Assembly: GCA_030679915.1 (NCBI GenBank)
Contig: JAUXRY010000034.1
Span: 62,001 to 126,000 of the forward strand
Origin: Thiobacillus sp.
GTDB taxonomy: Bacteria > Pseudomonadota > Gammaproteobacteria > Burkholderiales > Thiobacillaceae
Reading direction: 5' to 3'
DNA: 64,000 nt
The position numbers and the translations under genes are program-made. Below, piece by piece: positions 1-8,075 of this stretch (its first letter is position 1; every line of letters begins with the position of its first letter). Below the pieces are notes generated by a model. The model did no database searches, had not been told where the DNA came from, and worked only from the letters and a program-made list of their open reading frames with translations.

Positions 1-74
1 ATCCCGGCTTAAGTGAGGAGATGCTAGCGTATGCCTGCGACAGGATCGAGACTTTCTTAGGCGTTAATTTCTAA
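1..74 (+). CDS. 3' end of a probable DegT/RfbH-type sugar dehydrase or aminotransferase (partial)
   Basis: An open frame enters from the left edge (codons start at base 3) and encodes 23 residues, starting PGLSEEMLAY and ending FLGVNF, before the TAA at 72-74. The PGLSEEML pattern resembles the C-terminus of RfbH/AscC-like CDP-4-keto-6-deoxyglucose-3-dehydrases as I remember them, but too little is present to be certain. The stop abuts the ATG of the next gene, so the two are probably one transcript. That next gene is an RmlC-type epimerase, which fits a nucleotide-sugar pathway. Confidence 0.4.
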   Translation, partial: PGLSEEMLAYACDRIETFLGVNF

Positions 75-623
75 ATGTTTAGTTTGAAGCCAAGCAAGCT
101 AGCTGGCTGTTTTGAACTGCAACCGATAGTCTTTGAGGACGTACGCGGGCGCTTCGTAAAGGTTTTTCACGAGCAAGCCTTCGCCGCGCAAGGACTGGAG
201 ACAGGTTTTGCCGAAGAGTATTACTCGGTCTCCCACAAGAACGTTTTACGGGGCATGCACTTTCAGTTGCCACCGATGGATCACGTCAAAATTGTCTACT
301 GCGTAGAAGGTGAGGTAATGGATGTCGTGGTTGATTTAAGGGCCGGCTCACCTACTTACGGTCATTTCGATTTATTTGAGCTGAGTGCAACCAAGGCAAA
401 CAGCCTCTATATACCCAAAGGCTTGGCGCATGGATTTTATGTGCGTAGCGCGCTCGCGATCATGGTGTATAAAGTCAGCACGATTTATTCCGCGGCGCAT
501 GACGCAGGTGTTCTGTGGAATTCAGTAGAAATTCCATGGCCGATCACGGAGCCGGTTATATCGGAGCGCGATGCTGCGTTCCCACGACTCAATGAATTCG
601 TGAGCCCTTTTAGCTATACGTAA
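75..623 (+). CDS. RmlC-type nucleotide-sugar 3,5- (or 5-) epimerase
   Basis: This is a 182-residue cupin of the dTDP-4-dehydrorhamnose 3,5-epimerase family, about the usual length. Visible family signatures are RGMHFQ at residues 59-64 with the catalytic-type His62, Lys72 shortly after, the PKG-x-AHGF loop at 114-121, and the VYKVST-x-Y and IPWP segments near the C-terminus. Such enzymes epimerise 4-keto-6-deoxy sugars in the cytoplasm. It starts directly after the stop of an apparent RfbH-like gene and 12 bases before an SDR reductase, and rmlA/rmlB/rmlD are not visible. A CDP-sugar role like AscE in ascarylose synthesis is therefore as plausible as a rhamnose role. Family assignment is firm; substrate is inference. 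Confidence 0.85.
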   Translation: MFSLKPSKLAGCFELQPIVFEDVRGRFVKVFHEQAFAAQGLETGFAEEYYSVSHKNVLRGMHFQLPPMDHVKIVYCVEGEVMDVVVDLRAGSPTYGHFDLFELSATKANSLYIPKGLAHGFYVRSALAIMVYKVSTIYSAAHDAGVLWNSVEIPWPITEPVISERDAAFPRLNEFVSPFSYT

Positions 624-635
624 TGCACCATAACA

Positions 636-1544
636 ATGAATAAGAATTTGCGCATTGCGCTAGTCACCGGCGCCACAGGTTTCATCGGCAGCCACTTGGT
701 GTTGCGATTGATGCGAGCCGGGTGGCAGGTGCATATCGTGCGACGCGCGAATTCGCGCATAGCTTATGCGTATGAATTGTCCGATGTAAAAACGCATACC
801 CACGATGGAACTACCGAAGGGATGATTCGTCTTGTCGGCGACGTGCAGCCAGAAGTGGTTTTTCATTTGGCCTCGTTATTTCTTTCGCAGCACGAGGCGA
901 GCGATGTCGAACGTTTGGTGGCGAGCAATGTGCTGTTCGGCAATCAATTGCTTGAAGCCATGAAAGTGCACGGCATAAACCGTCTCATTAATACGGGAAC
1001 GTCCTGGCAGCACTACGAGAATAAAGCTTACAGCCCGGTGAATCTCTACGCCGCGACCAAGCAGGCCTTTGAATCGCTTTTGCACTATTACGTCGAGGCG
1101 CATGGGTTGCGGGCGATCACATTAAAACTTTCTGATACCTATGGGCCGCAGGACCCGCGCCCCAAGCTAATGAACCTGCTCAAGCGTGTGGCTGAGGATA
1201 TGCAACCTTTGGCTATGAGTCCGGGTGAGCAGTGGATCGATCTGGTGCATGTGGACGACGTCGCACAAGCGTACTTGACTGCAGCAGAACGCGTGTTGGC
1301 AGACACGGTGCAGGGTCATGAATGTTATGCCGTGTCATCCGGCCAGCCAATACAACTGCGCGAGATGGTGCGGCTGGTGGAGGGAGTACTAGGGCGATCA
1401 CTGCCGATTAAATGGGGTGGGCGTGCCTATCGCAATCGGGAAGTCATGCAAGCTTGGGAAGGAACCGTATTGCCAGGATGGAGTGCTCAAGTAAATTTGG
1501 CGCAGTCTATACAGACTATGTTTACCGACTTGAATCTGAGATGA
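636..1544 (+). CDS. NAD(P)-dependent extended SDR epimerase/reductase
   Basis: This 302-residue protein has the Rossmann motif TGATGFIGSH (residues 11-20) and the catalytic pair Tyr138-x3-Lys142 (YAATK), so it is an extended short-chain dehydrogenase acting on a nucleotide sugar. It follows the RmlC-like gene closely, and its TGA overlaps the ATG of the next gene (ATGA). By position it could be the final 4-ketoreductase of a deoxysugar pathway, analogous to RmlD, AscF or abequose/paratose synthases. The sequence alone does not separate these. Confidence 0.85.
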   Translation: MNKNLRIALVTGATGFIGSHLVLRLMRAGWQVHIVRRANSRIAYAYELSDVKTHTHDGTTEGMIRLVGDVQPEVVFHLASLFLSQHEASDVERLVASNVLFGNQLLEAMKVHGINRLINTGTSWQHYENKAYSPVNLYAATKQAFESLLHYYVEAHGLRAITLKLSDTYGPQDPRPKLMNLLKRVAEDMQPLAMSPGEQWIDLVHVDDVAQAYLTAAERVLADTVQGHECYAVSSGQPIQLREMVRLVEGVLGRSLPIKWGGRAYRNREVMQAWEGTVLPGWSAQVNLAQSIQTMFTDLNLR

Positions 1545-3169
1545 AGACCACTCTAACTGAGGAAATGCTGCCCCTGGTCAGCATAGGCGTCCCAACATAT
1601 AACCGACCTGTTGAGTTGAAGCGACTGCTCGGTCAACTCGTTAATCAGACCTATAAGAACATCGAAATTATTGTGCTGGACAACTGTTCCACCTTGCCGG
1701 AGGTGGCGCAGGTGGCGCAGGAGTATATCGCTCAATATACAAACGTGAGGTATTTCAGAAATACTGAAAACTTGGGAGTGTTGCGCAATGCGGCAGAGTT
1801 GCGGAAGTATGCGCATGGAAACTATTTCTGCTGGGTTTCCGACGACGACTGGCGTGCTCCCGAATTTGTTGAATTATTAGTAGCCGAGTTGGAAAAGAAC
1901 CAGACTGTAGATTTCGCATTTTGCGACTACTACGAGGTTGATGAGGCGGGCAACCGCGCACCAGGGTATCCGTTAAGTCATCTCAAGGTGTTCCACCCTT
2001 TTCAAAATCGCTCAAGGTTGTTTCGAACACTGAATTTCTACTGGCAAAGTGGGGAGCGTGGGAAGTGCAATCTGCTATATGCTTTATTTAGAAAAACTGC
2101 GATTGATGCGCTAGATCTGGAAAAGATGAGTGGCGGATACCGCAATCTGAATATGGACTGTTTGCTCGCTTTTAAGCTGCTACAAGCCGGGCCTTTGGCG
2201 GTATGCAGTGAAACGCTCTGTACCTTGACCTGTGGCAATAAGAAGCATTATGGCAGTGATATTGAGCAGCCAGCAAAGCCGGTTCTGTCTCGATTGGTAG
2301 CCAAGTGGTCCCAAGAGAAAAAAGATAGGGATCTGTATATCGGTATTACCGATCGAGGGATCGAAAAGCTAGCCATCTACTTATTGTTTATCCCAAAGCT
2401 AGCCACATCGCTAGTGGGCTCGGTATTAAACAAGCTGTCGCCACTGTTTTGGCCTACACAGGAACCACGACTGTTGACCCCCATTGGTAAAACACCAGCC
2501 GGCGTCAACAAAATCAAACTGCCAAATGTCACCTTGGTGGCAATGGCTACGCGAAATGTCGAAGAAACGTTACAGGCTTTAAAGTACAGTTGCCAAGGGG
2601 TTGAATTCGGTAACGTTAAACTGCTTTCGCATTACACGCCGTTCGGGCTGGATAAAGACGTTACGTTTTGTCGTATCGATAAAATCAAAAATATCGATGA
2701 GTGGTCGTACAAAATTGTGTATGAGCTTAACAACTATATCGAGACCGATTTCGCGCTGTTGGTTCATGCTGATGGCTTCGTTGTTAATCCATCAGCTTGG
2801 CGCAATGAGTTTCTGGATTACGACTACATCGGCGCACCTTGGCCCATGCCGAAAGATGATTTTTCGTACCGCGATATCAATGGAGATATCGTGCGGGTCG
2901 GCAATAGTGTTTCTTTGAGAAGCAAACGTTTACTGGATCTGCCTGCAAAGTTGAAATTTCCCTGGGAGCCTGATCATGGGTTCTATAATGAAGACGGATT
3001 TATCTGTGTAAAGAACAAACATATTTTCGAGGCAAACGGCATGCGTTTTGCCCCGTTTGAAATTGCAAAACATTTTTCTCATGAAGTCATGATTCCAGAG
3101 TTGCGGGACATCAAGCCATTCGCTTTTCATAAATGGGCCGGATCAAACCGCGTTTATCCCAGGTTCTAG
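1541..3169 (+). CDS. Two-domain glycosyltransferase: GT2 plus DUF5672
   Basis: The start is placed at ATG 1541, which overlaps the upstream stop in an ATGA; longer in-frame starts would lie inside the previous gene. The 542-residue product begins with a GT-A family 2 domain (LVSIGVPTYNRP at residues 12-23, acidic DDDW at 101-104). Around residues 330-540 it has a second domain resembling DUF5672, with a nucleotide-sugar-type segment DFALLVHADGFVV followed by IGAPWP. Two transferase-like domains suggest it adds two residues or makes a repeating disaccharide. Acceptor and donor are unknown. The gene looks AT-richer than the genes after 13 kb. Confidence 0.8.
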   Translation: MKTTLTEEMLPLVSIGVPTYNRPVELKRLLGQLVNQTYKNIEIIVLDNCSTLPEVAQVAQEYIAQYTNVRYFRNTENLGVLRNAAELRKYAHGNYFCWVSDDDWRAPEFVELLVAELEKNQTVDFAFCDYYEVDEAGNRAPGYPLSHLKVFHPFQNRSRLFRTLNFYWQSGERGKCNLLYALFRKTAIDALDLEKMSGGYRNLNMDCLLAFKLLQAGPLAVCSETLCTLTCGNKKHYGSDIEQPAKPVLSRLVAKWSQEKKDRDLYIGITDRGIEKLAIYLLFIPKLATSLVGSVLNKLSPLFWPTQEPRLLTPIGKTPAGVNKIKLPNVTLVAMATRNVEETLQALKYSCQGVEFGNVKLLSHYTPFGLDKDVTFCRIDKIKNIDEWSYKIVYELNNYIETDFALLVHADGFVVNPSAWRNEFLDYDYIGAPWPMPKDDFSYRDINGDIVRVGNSVSLRSKRLLDLPAKLKFPWEPDHGFYNEDGFICVKNKHIFEANGMRFAPFEIAKHFSHEVMIPELRDIKPFAFHKWAGSNRVYPRF

Positions 3170-3182
3170 GTTTGGAGTGCCA

Positions 3183-4178
3183 ATGATCGTCACCGAGCTA
3201 TATAACGGCCAGGGCCTCGGAAATCAGTTATGGAGTTACGTCGTAACGAGAACGCTGGCCTTGGACAAGGGCCTGGATTTCGGAATCATGGGTTCTGAAA
3301 AGTTCAAGGGCAAAGCGTTCTTGAACCTTGATTTTGGCCAAGCCGTACAAGGCGGGTCCGGCCCAGAAGGCGGACCACCCATTTCTTTGCCAGAAGGTAT
3401 CTTTCACTACCATGTCGAAAAAGATACTTGGCATCAGAAATATGCCTGCGATATTCGGGACTACGATCCGGGTTTGTTGAGTATCGGGGACCATACCAAA
3501 ATAGAAGGGTATTTTCAGTCTGAGAAGTTTATTTCGCATCGCAGAAGCGAAATTCGAGACTGGCTAAATGTTAGTCCAGCCTACGATTGTTATGACTTCT
3601 GTAGTGACAATATTTGCATCGTGAATATCCGAGGGGGGGAGTACAAGTTGAATCGTGACTTGATTCTATCCAGGCGCTACTGGCTCGACGCCATTGGCAA
3701 TATGCAACGAATAAAGGAGGGTTTGGAGTTTGTAATCATTACAGACGATGTGAAATATACGCAGAAATTGCTTCCCGAATATCCCTCGTTTCACTTTAGC
3801 ATCGGCAAAGACTACGCTATTGTGAAAAATGCAAAATATCTAATCTTAGCGAATTCAAGTTTTTCTTTCTTTCCCGCGTGGACTAGTGAAACAGTTAAGT
3901 ACGTTATCGCGCCGAAGTATTGGGCGCGGCACAATGTATCGGACGGGTTTTGGGCCTGCGCCTTTAATCTGTATAGGGGTTGGATGTGGCAAGACAGAAA
4001 TGGAGCATTGTTCACCTACGATGAATGTGAAGAGGAATACACCCGATATAAAATGGAACATGGAGTTCACGAGTTTGAAGGGCGCCCTCCAATAACCCCC
4101 CCCTCGTATATCAGAAAAGCGTTCCCCGGCTTAATGCGCTTCGCATCCGGCGCTAAAAAACGACTGATGGACTTGTAA
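3183..4178 (+). CDS. GT11-like (alpha-1,2-fucosyltransferase family) glycosyltransferase, divergent
   Basis: ATG 3183 is preferred over GTG 3177 because GGAG at 3174-3177 is well spaced for it. The roughly 331-residue protein opens with a GQGLGNQLWSY motif and contains ILANSSFSFFPAW near residue 220, both typical of GT11. The family's HxRRGDY donor-binding motif is altered here to NIRGGEY, so the sugar specificity may differ from fucose. It is probably a cytoplasmic-face enzyme of O-antigen assembly. A C8 tract (4096-4103) lies near the 3' end. A canonical GT11 paralogue is at 7188. Confidence 0.7.
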   Translation: MIVTELYNGQGLGNQLWSYVVTRTLALDKGLDFGIMGSEKFKGKAFLNLDFGQAVQGGSGPEGGPPISLPEGIFHYHVEKDTWHQKYACDIRDYDPGLLSIGDHTKIEGYFQSEKFISHRRSEIRDWLNVSPAYDCYDFCSDNICIVNIRGGEYKLNRDLILSRRYWLDAIGNMQRIKEGLEFVIITDDVKYTQKLLPEYPSFHFSIGKDYAIVKNAKYLILANSSFSFFPAWTSETVKYVIAPKYWARHNVSDGFWACAFNLYRGWMWQDRNGALFTYDECEEEYTRYKMEHGVHEFEGRPPITPPSYIRKAFPGLMRFASGAKKRLMDL

Positions 4179-4224
4179 CGGTTTCTTCACACTCGATGCT
4201 GTATACAAGAATGCAATCCATGAT

Positions 4225-5067
4225 ATGAAAAAAACTGACACCTTCTTCATTATTTCGAACTACAACACGGACCCCGGGAAGTATCTCAGTTACTGTGAGG
4301 ATTATCTCATCTACGATCAATCTCCTGACCTGGAACTCAGGGAGAAATTGAAGTCGAAGTACGAAAAGATATCATTTGTCGAGAATACCGGACATAACAT
4401 TTCAGACTACTTCCGTTTTTTCATCGATCGCTACGATGACCTTCCTCCGCATATGATGCTCGCAAAGGGCAATATGATCGGCAGGCACATAAGCCAGGAG
4501 TTTTTCGATCGTGTCTATGCCAACAAGTTCTACACGTTTCTATACGACGACCGTAGGTATGCCGACAAGCTCGGGGTGGCATACCAACTTTACGACGGAG
4601 CGCTTCTGGAAATCAATAACTCCTGGTATGCACTCACCAAGGTCCATAAATATTTTCACAATTTTAACGACTTGCTGACCTTTGTTTTTAAGAACCCGAT
4701 AATTCCAAAATGGGTTCTATTCAGTCCAGGCGCGTGCTACATCATTTCTCGGGAACAGGTCAAAAAATATCCAAAGGTTTTCTACGAAAACCTGATGGAT
4801 ATCGTAAGTTATACCTACTTCCCTTCGGAGGCGTATCAGGTAGAGAGAATGATGCACATCATTTTCGGCGCGAATTACGAGTTGAATGAATGGATGCTTG
4901 ATCGCGATGTGTTCAAGGAGAAAATTGAACATGCCACTCCAAACTATTCGCGTCTATCCGGAGTGGTCCGCCGAAAATTGGACAACTTTGGTAGCCTCTA
5001 TCATCGAACTGTCATTAGAATCCACGAACAACGCCAATGTTTCCGCAATCTATGGAGACGCGGCTAA
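4225..5067 (+). CDS. DUF3431-like protein, putative glycosyltransferase
   Basis: This 280-residue soluble protein has no signal peptide or membrane segment. The stretch ENTGHNISDYFRFFIDRYDDLP (residues about 53-74) and the following lysine-glycine-N-M-I-G resemble the HNxGREAxTYLxxIxxxYDxLP core of DUF3431. That family is common in fungi and occurs in bacterial polysaccharide loci. It stands alone, 46 bases after the GT11-like gene and without a clear Shine-Dalgarno sequence. Function is inferred only from context among glycosyltransferases; the family call should be tested by profile search. Confidence 0.5.
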   Translation: MKKTDTFFIISNYNTDPGKYLSYCEDYLIYDQSPDLELREKLKSKYEKISFVENTGHNISDYFRFFIDRYDDLPPHMMLAKGNMIGRHISQEFFDRVYANKFYTFLYDDRRYADKLGVAYQLYDGALLEINNSWYALTKVHKYFHNFNDLLTFVFKNPIIPKWVLFSPGACYIISREQVKKYPKVFYENLMDIVSYTYFPSEAYQVERMMHIIFGANYELNEWMLDRDVFKEKIEHATPNYSRLSGVVRRKLDNFGSLYHRTVIRIHEQRQCFRNLWRRG

Positions 5068-5112
5068 AGTAACACTGACTTGCGCCAAAGCCCATTAGTG
5101 AAATGGTGGTTT

Positions 5113-5973
5113 ATGAAAACGAAAACTAGAGAACGGCTGAAAACAATACCTGGGTTAGTGAACGTCGTGCGTTTTTTTAGAAACGCGAGAAACTTCTATT
5201 CATCGCCTTACGGTGCTATCGATGAAGCTGAGTTGGCAATTTTTATTGCGATCAAGAATGATATCAAAGTGGTATTCGATGTGGGTGCAAGACTTAATAC
5301 CGATTACCTTGGCAACAGCATAGGCGTTGGAGCTCCGCAAACATTTTATTTGTTTGAGCCGAACCCTATATATTACAAGTCGCTATGTGAGCACGTTGAC
5401 GTTTTGGCCAATTCCGCCCGAGTAAAGCCACAGGTGGTCGTTGTTAATCTTGGACTGGGAGATAAGGCGGGATACTTCACCTACTACGAGGATGTTCAAT
5501 CCTTTGTGAAAGACAACGGGTTCAGGCAGTCAGAGGTCGGGAATGAGAAAGTATTTGAAATCAGAACGCTGGATGACTTTTGTGCGGAGCGGAGTATTCG
5601 CTCGATCGATTTTTTGAAAATCGATGTGGAGGGGCTGGATTATCAAGTTCTACGGGGGGGGGCATCCATCATTAGGGCAACATGTAACTATTGTCAGTTT
5701 GAGTTCGGTGTAGGAAAAACTGCTGATGGTTCAATCAATACCCCTGAAAAGTACTATCAGTTTTTTGGAGAGGACTTCGATTTGTACTACGTCCGGAATC
5801 CTCAGCACCCGATACACAAAGAGATGCCACATTTGACGGAACTGACACCCTTGGCCGGTGATTTTAGAGACAAAATTGAGGAACATCTCTATGCAGGCTC
5901 AGGGTGCAACGTTTTGGCCGTTCGAAAGAGCCACAGTCCCCCCGCCGAGTTTGGAAAGTTGCTGAGCAGGTAG
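5113..5973 (+). CDS. FkbM-family SAM methyltransferase
   Basis: ATG 5113 gives 286 residues; a TTG at 5080 would extend it by 11 residues with no support. The protein has the FkbM motif I loop VVFDVGAR (Asp56) and the hallmark FLKIDVEGLDYQVLRGG near residues 169-183. FkbM enzymes O-methylate sugars or small molecules, so this one probably methylates an O-antigen residue. The usual DVGAN is DVGAR here, a small departure in the SAM-binding loop. A run of nine G (5654-5662) lies inside the second motif and could slip. Confidence 0.85.
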   Translation: MKTKTRERLKTIPGLVNVVRFFRNARNFYSSPYGAIDEAELAIFIAIKNDIKVVFDVGARLNTDYLGNSIGVGAPQTFYLFEPNPIYYKSLCEHVDVLANSARVKPQVVVVNLGLGDKAGYFTYYEDVQSFVKDNGFRQSEVGNEKVFEIRTLDDFCAERSIRSIDFLKIDVEGLDYQVLRGGASIIRATCNYCQFEFGVGKTADGSINTPEKYYQFFGEDFDLYYVRNPQHPIHKEMPHLTELTPLAGDFRDKIEEHLYAGSGCNVLAVRKSHSPPAEFGKLLSR

Positions 5974-6035
5974 TCCTGACGCGACATCACCAATTAATGT
6001 GTGATCCATTGAGCACATCACAAGTATCAAATGCA

Positions 6036-7046
6036 ATGAAAATTTTTGACTGCTTCCTATTTTTCAATGAACTTGAATTGCTCGAGTTGCGACTTAACGT
6101 ATTGGACGAGATCGTTGATTATTTTGTGATCGTAGAATCCGCAATCACCTTTCAGGGGGAAGAGAAGGAATATCTGTTCGAGAAAAATCGAGGGAGATTC
6201 GCGAAATTCGAACACAAAATAATTCACTACAAAGTGGAGAAGTACTCGCTTGATTTTGCCAATTTACCTTATGTTGCCGACCCTCAAAGCAGGGATGACT
6301 TGATATTGAATTCAATTTATGAACATATCGATGCGTGCCCCCATTTCGACAAACATAAAGAATTTTGGTGGGGCAACGATTTTTATCAGAGAGAGTGTAT
6401 CCGGCGGGCATTGGCTGTGGCGGGCCCGGCACAAGATGATCTGATACTCCTTTCGGACGTAGATGAAATCCCAAACCCGGAGGTGGTCGGCAAGATCAAG
6501 GAAGAGATTTTCCCAACATCGCTGGTGTGCCTGCAGCAACACGAATTCTGTTATTACTTTAACTATTATCACAATTCCAATTGGGTGGGTACTTGCGCCT
6601 TTTTATATGGCGGATTCTCCGATGCATCGTTGAATGCGATTCGTTTTTCAACCAAGCGAGACGAGGGGTTTTCCCCGGAAATAATGGATAACGGGGGCTG
6701 GCATTTTACGAGCATCGGCAGTGTCGAAGCGATTCAAAAGAAGATTAGGAGTTGGGGGCATCGAGAGTTGAACACAGCTGCGGTTTTAAACCGCGTCGAA
6801 TACAATGTGCGCCATGGTTACGATATTTTCAGACGCCCCGGATTTGGAAGGCTTCAATATCTCCCGATTCAAAATGCGATGCTTCCTCCCTATTTGGCGG
6901 GTATACCACACTCTTTTGCCCATCTTGTTGGGCCCGAGTTGGAACAAGAAGGGATTTTCCTTCGACTATTTGGTAACGCCTACTTCTTTGCTTTACACAA
7001 GCTAAGGGGGGGCTTAAGTAGAGCAAAAGCTTTATTTACCAATTAA
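6036..7046 (+). CDS. Glycosyltransferase family 17 (beta-1,4-GlcNAc-transferase-like)
   Basis: The start is set at ATG 6036 because the family begins with MKIFDCFLFFNELELLELRL; the upstream in-frame extension overlaps the previous gene. The 336-residue product keeps the GT17 features I can recognise: N-terminal FNELELLxxRL, FVIVES-x-xTFQG at about 30-41, and an acidic LLSDVDEIPNP at about 139-149 (Asp141/Asp143 as the DxD). In eukaryotes GT17 makes the bisecting GlcNAc of N-glycans; bacterial members occur in polysaccharide clusters. The acceptor here is unknown. Confidence 0.85.
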   Translation: MKIFDCFLFFNELELLELRLNVLDEIVDYFVIVESAITFQGEEKEYLFEKNRGRFAKFEHKIIHYKVEKYSLDFANLPYVADPQSRDDLILNSIYEHIDACPHFDKHKEFWWGNDFYQRECIRRALAVAGPAQDDLILLSDVDEIPNPEVVGKIKEEIFPTSLVCLQQHEFCYYFNYYHNSNWVGTCAFLYGGFSDASLNAIRFSTKRDEGFSPEIMDNGGWHFTSIGSVEAIQKKIRSWGHRELNTAAVLNRVEYNVRHGYDIFRRPGFGRLQYLPIQNAMLPPYLAGIPHSFAHLVGPELEQEGIFLRLFGNAYFFALHKLRGGLSRAKALFTN

Positions 7047-7069
7047 CTTTAAATAACAGAATTATCACG

Positions 7070-7098
7070 TTGGACTTTCGGGTCCGGTAGTGTAATTT
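7070..7098 (+). promoter_or_regulatory. Putative sigma-70 promoter upstream of the GT11 gene
   Basis: TTGGAC (7070-7075) and TAATTT (7093-7098) are separated by exactly 17 bases, in the 141-base gap between the GT17 and GT11 genes. This is the largest gap in the AT-rich part of the cluster and suggests a secondary transcription start for the downstream block. Confidence 0.45.
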
Positions 7099-7187
7099 AA
7101 CTGCCATCTTGCGTTTGCGCCTTCCACCAACGTCTACACCTAAGTCGCCCGTTCTTTTTAAGGCTTCGCAGCGCTCCTAAAAGCTAT

Positions 7188-8075
7188 TTGACCGTGATTA
7201 TCAGCAATATCCTTGGCGGCTTAGGCAATCAGATGTTTCAGTATGCAGCAGGGCGTGCACTGTCGTTAGCCAGAAGATCTTCGCATTTATTGGATATCTC
7301 GGCTTTTCGCGAATCCTCGATGCATCAAGGATTTGAAGTCCAGCGGATTTTTTCGTGCCCGATCCAAATCGCATCGATAGCGGATGTGCGCAGTGTTCTC
7401 GGATGGCAATGTTCGCCATTTTCTCGGCGTGTGTTAGCGTACCCCGCGCTTGCACTGTTCCGTCGAAAGAGCTTGGTTATCGAACCCCACTTCCATTATT
7501 GGAGCGGTATCGACGCATTTTCCGATGATTGTTATTTGCAGGGTTACTGGCAGTCTGAAAAATACTTTTTGGATGTGATGCAGGTCATTCGCGCCGACTT
7601 TACATTCACAATACCGCTTGATCGTCGAAATGCAGAACTCGCTGCGCAGATCGGGGATTTGAACGCAATCAGCTTGCATGTGCGTCGGGGTGACTATGTC
7701 AGTAATCCGGAGACGACTGCGCACCACGGGGTTTGCTCTCTCGACTATTACCGTTCAGCCATTCAATATGTGAAGGAGCATGTCGAACAGCCGCACTTTT
7801 TTATTTTTTCTGATGACCTTGTTTGGGTAAAGGAACATCTCAAAACGGATGTCCCTTGTTGCTATGTTGATCAAAATCGAGGGGCGGAAAGTTATAAAGA
7901 CATGCAACTGATGAGTCTCTGCAAGCACCACATCATCGCCAACAGTTCGTTCAGTTGGTGGGGCGCTTGGCTTGGCGCCAATCCAGAAAAATTGGTCGTC
8001 GCTCCCGAACGCTGGTTTCGGAATGAAAACCAGGAAACACGTGATCTCTATTGCGCCGGATGGATACCCCTATGA
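7188..8075 (+). CDS. Alpha-1,2-fucosyltransferase, GT11
   Basis: This protein of about 295 residues has all canonical GT11 signatures: LGGLGNQMFQYAAGRAL near the N-terminus, HVRRGDYV (the GDP-fucose-binding HxRRxD motif) and ANSSFSWWGAWLG near the C-terminus. It transfers L-fucose from GDP-fucose to a galactose-type acceptor. The start is either TTG 7188 or GTG 7194; the latter matches the family's short N-terminus and neither has a strong ribosome site. Its stop overlaps the next gene's ATG (8072). GDP-fucose synthesis genes are not in this window. Confidence 0.88.
   Translation: MTVIISNILGGLGNQMFQYAAGRALSLARRSSHLLDISAFRESSMHQGFEVQRIFSCPIQIASIADVRSVLGWQCSPFSRRVLAYPALALFRRKSLVIEPHFHYWSGIDAFSDDCYLQGYWQSEKYFLDVMQVIRADFTFTIPLDRRNAELAAQIGDLNAISLHVRRGDYVSNPETTAHHGVCSLDYYRSAIQYVKEHVEQPHFFIFSDDLVWVKEHLKTDVPCCYVDQNRGAESYKDMQLMSLCKHHIIANSSFSWWGAWLGANPEKLVVAPERWFRNENQETRDLYCAGWIPL

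Noticed and set aside
5104-5112. Ribosome site GGTGG before the FkbM start
   Set aside because: Too close and too weak to decide the start; kept only the conserved-length argument for ATG 5113.
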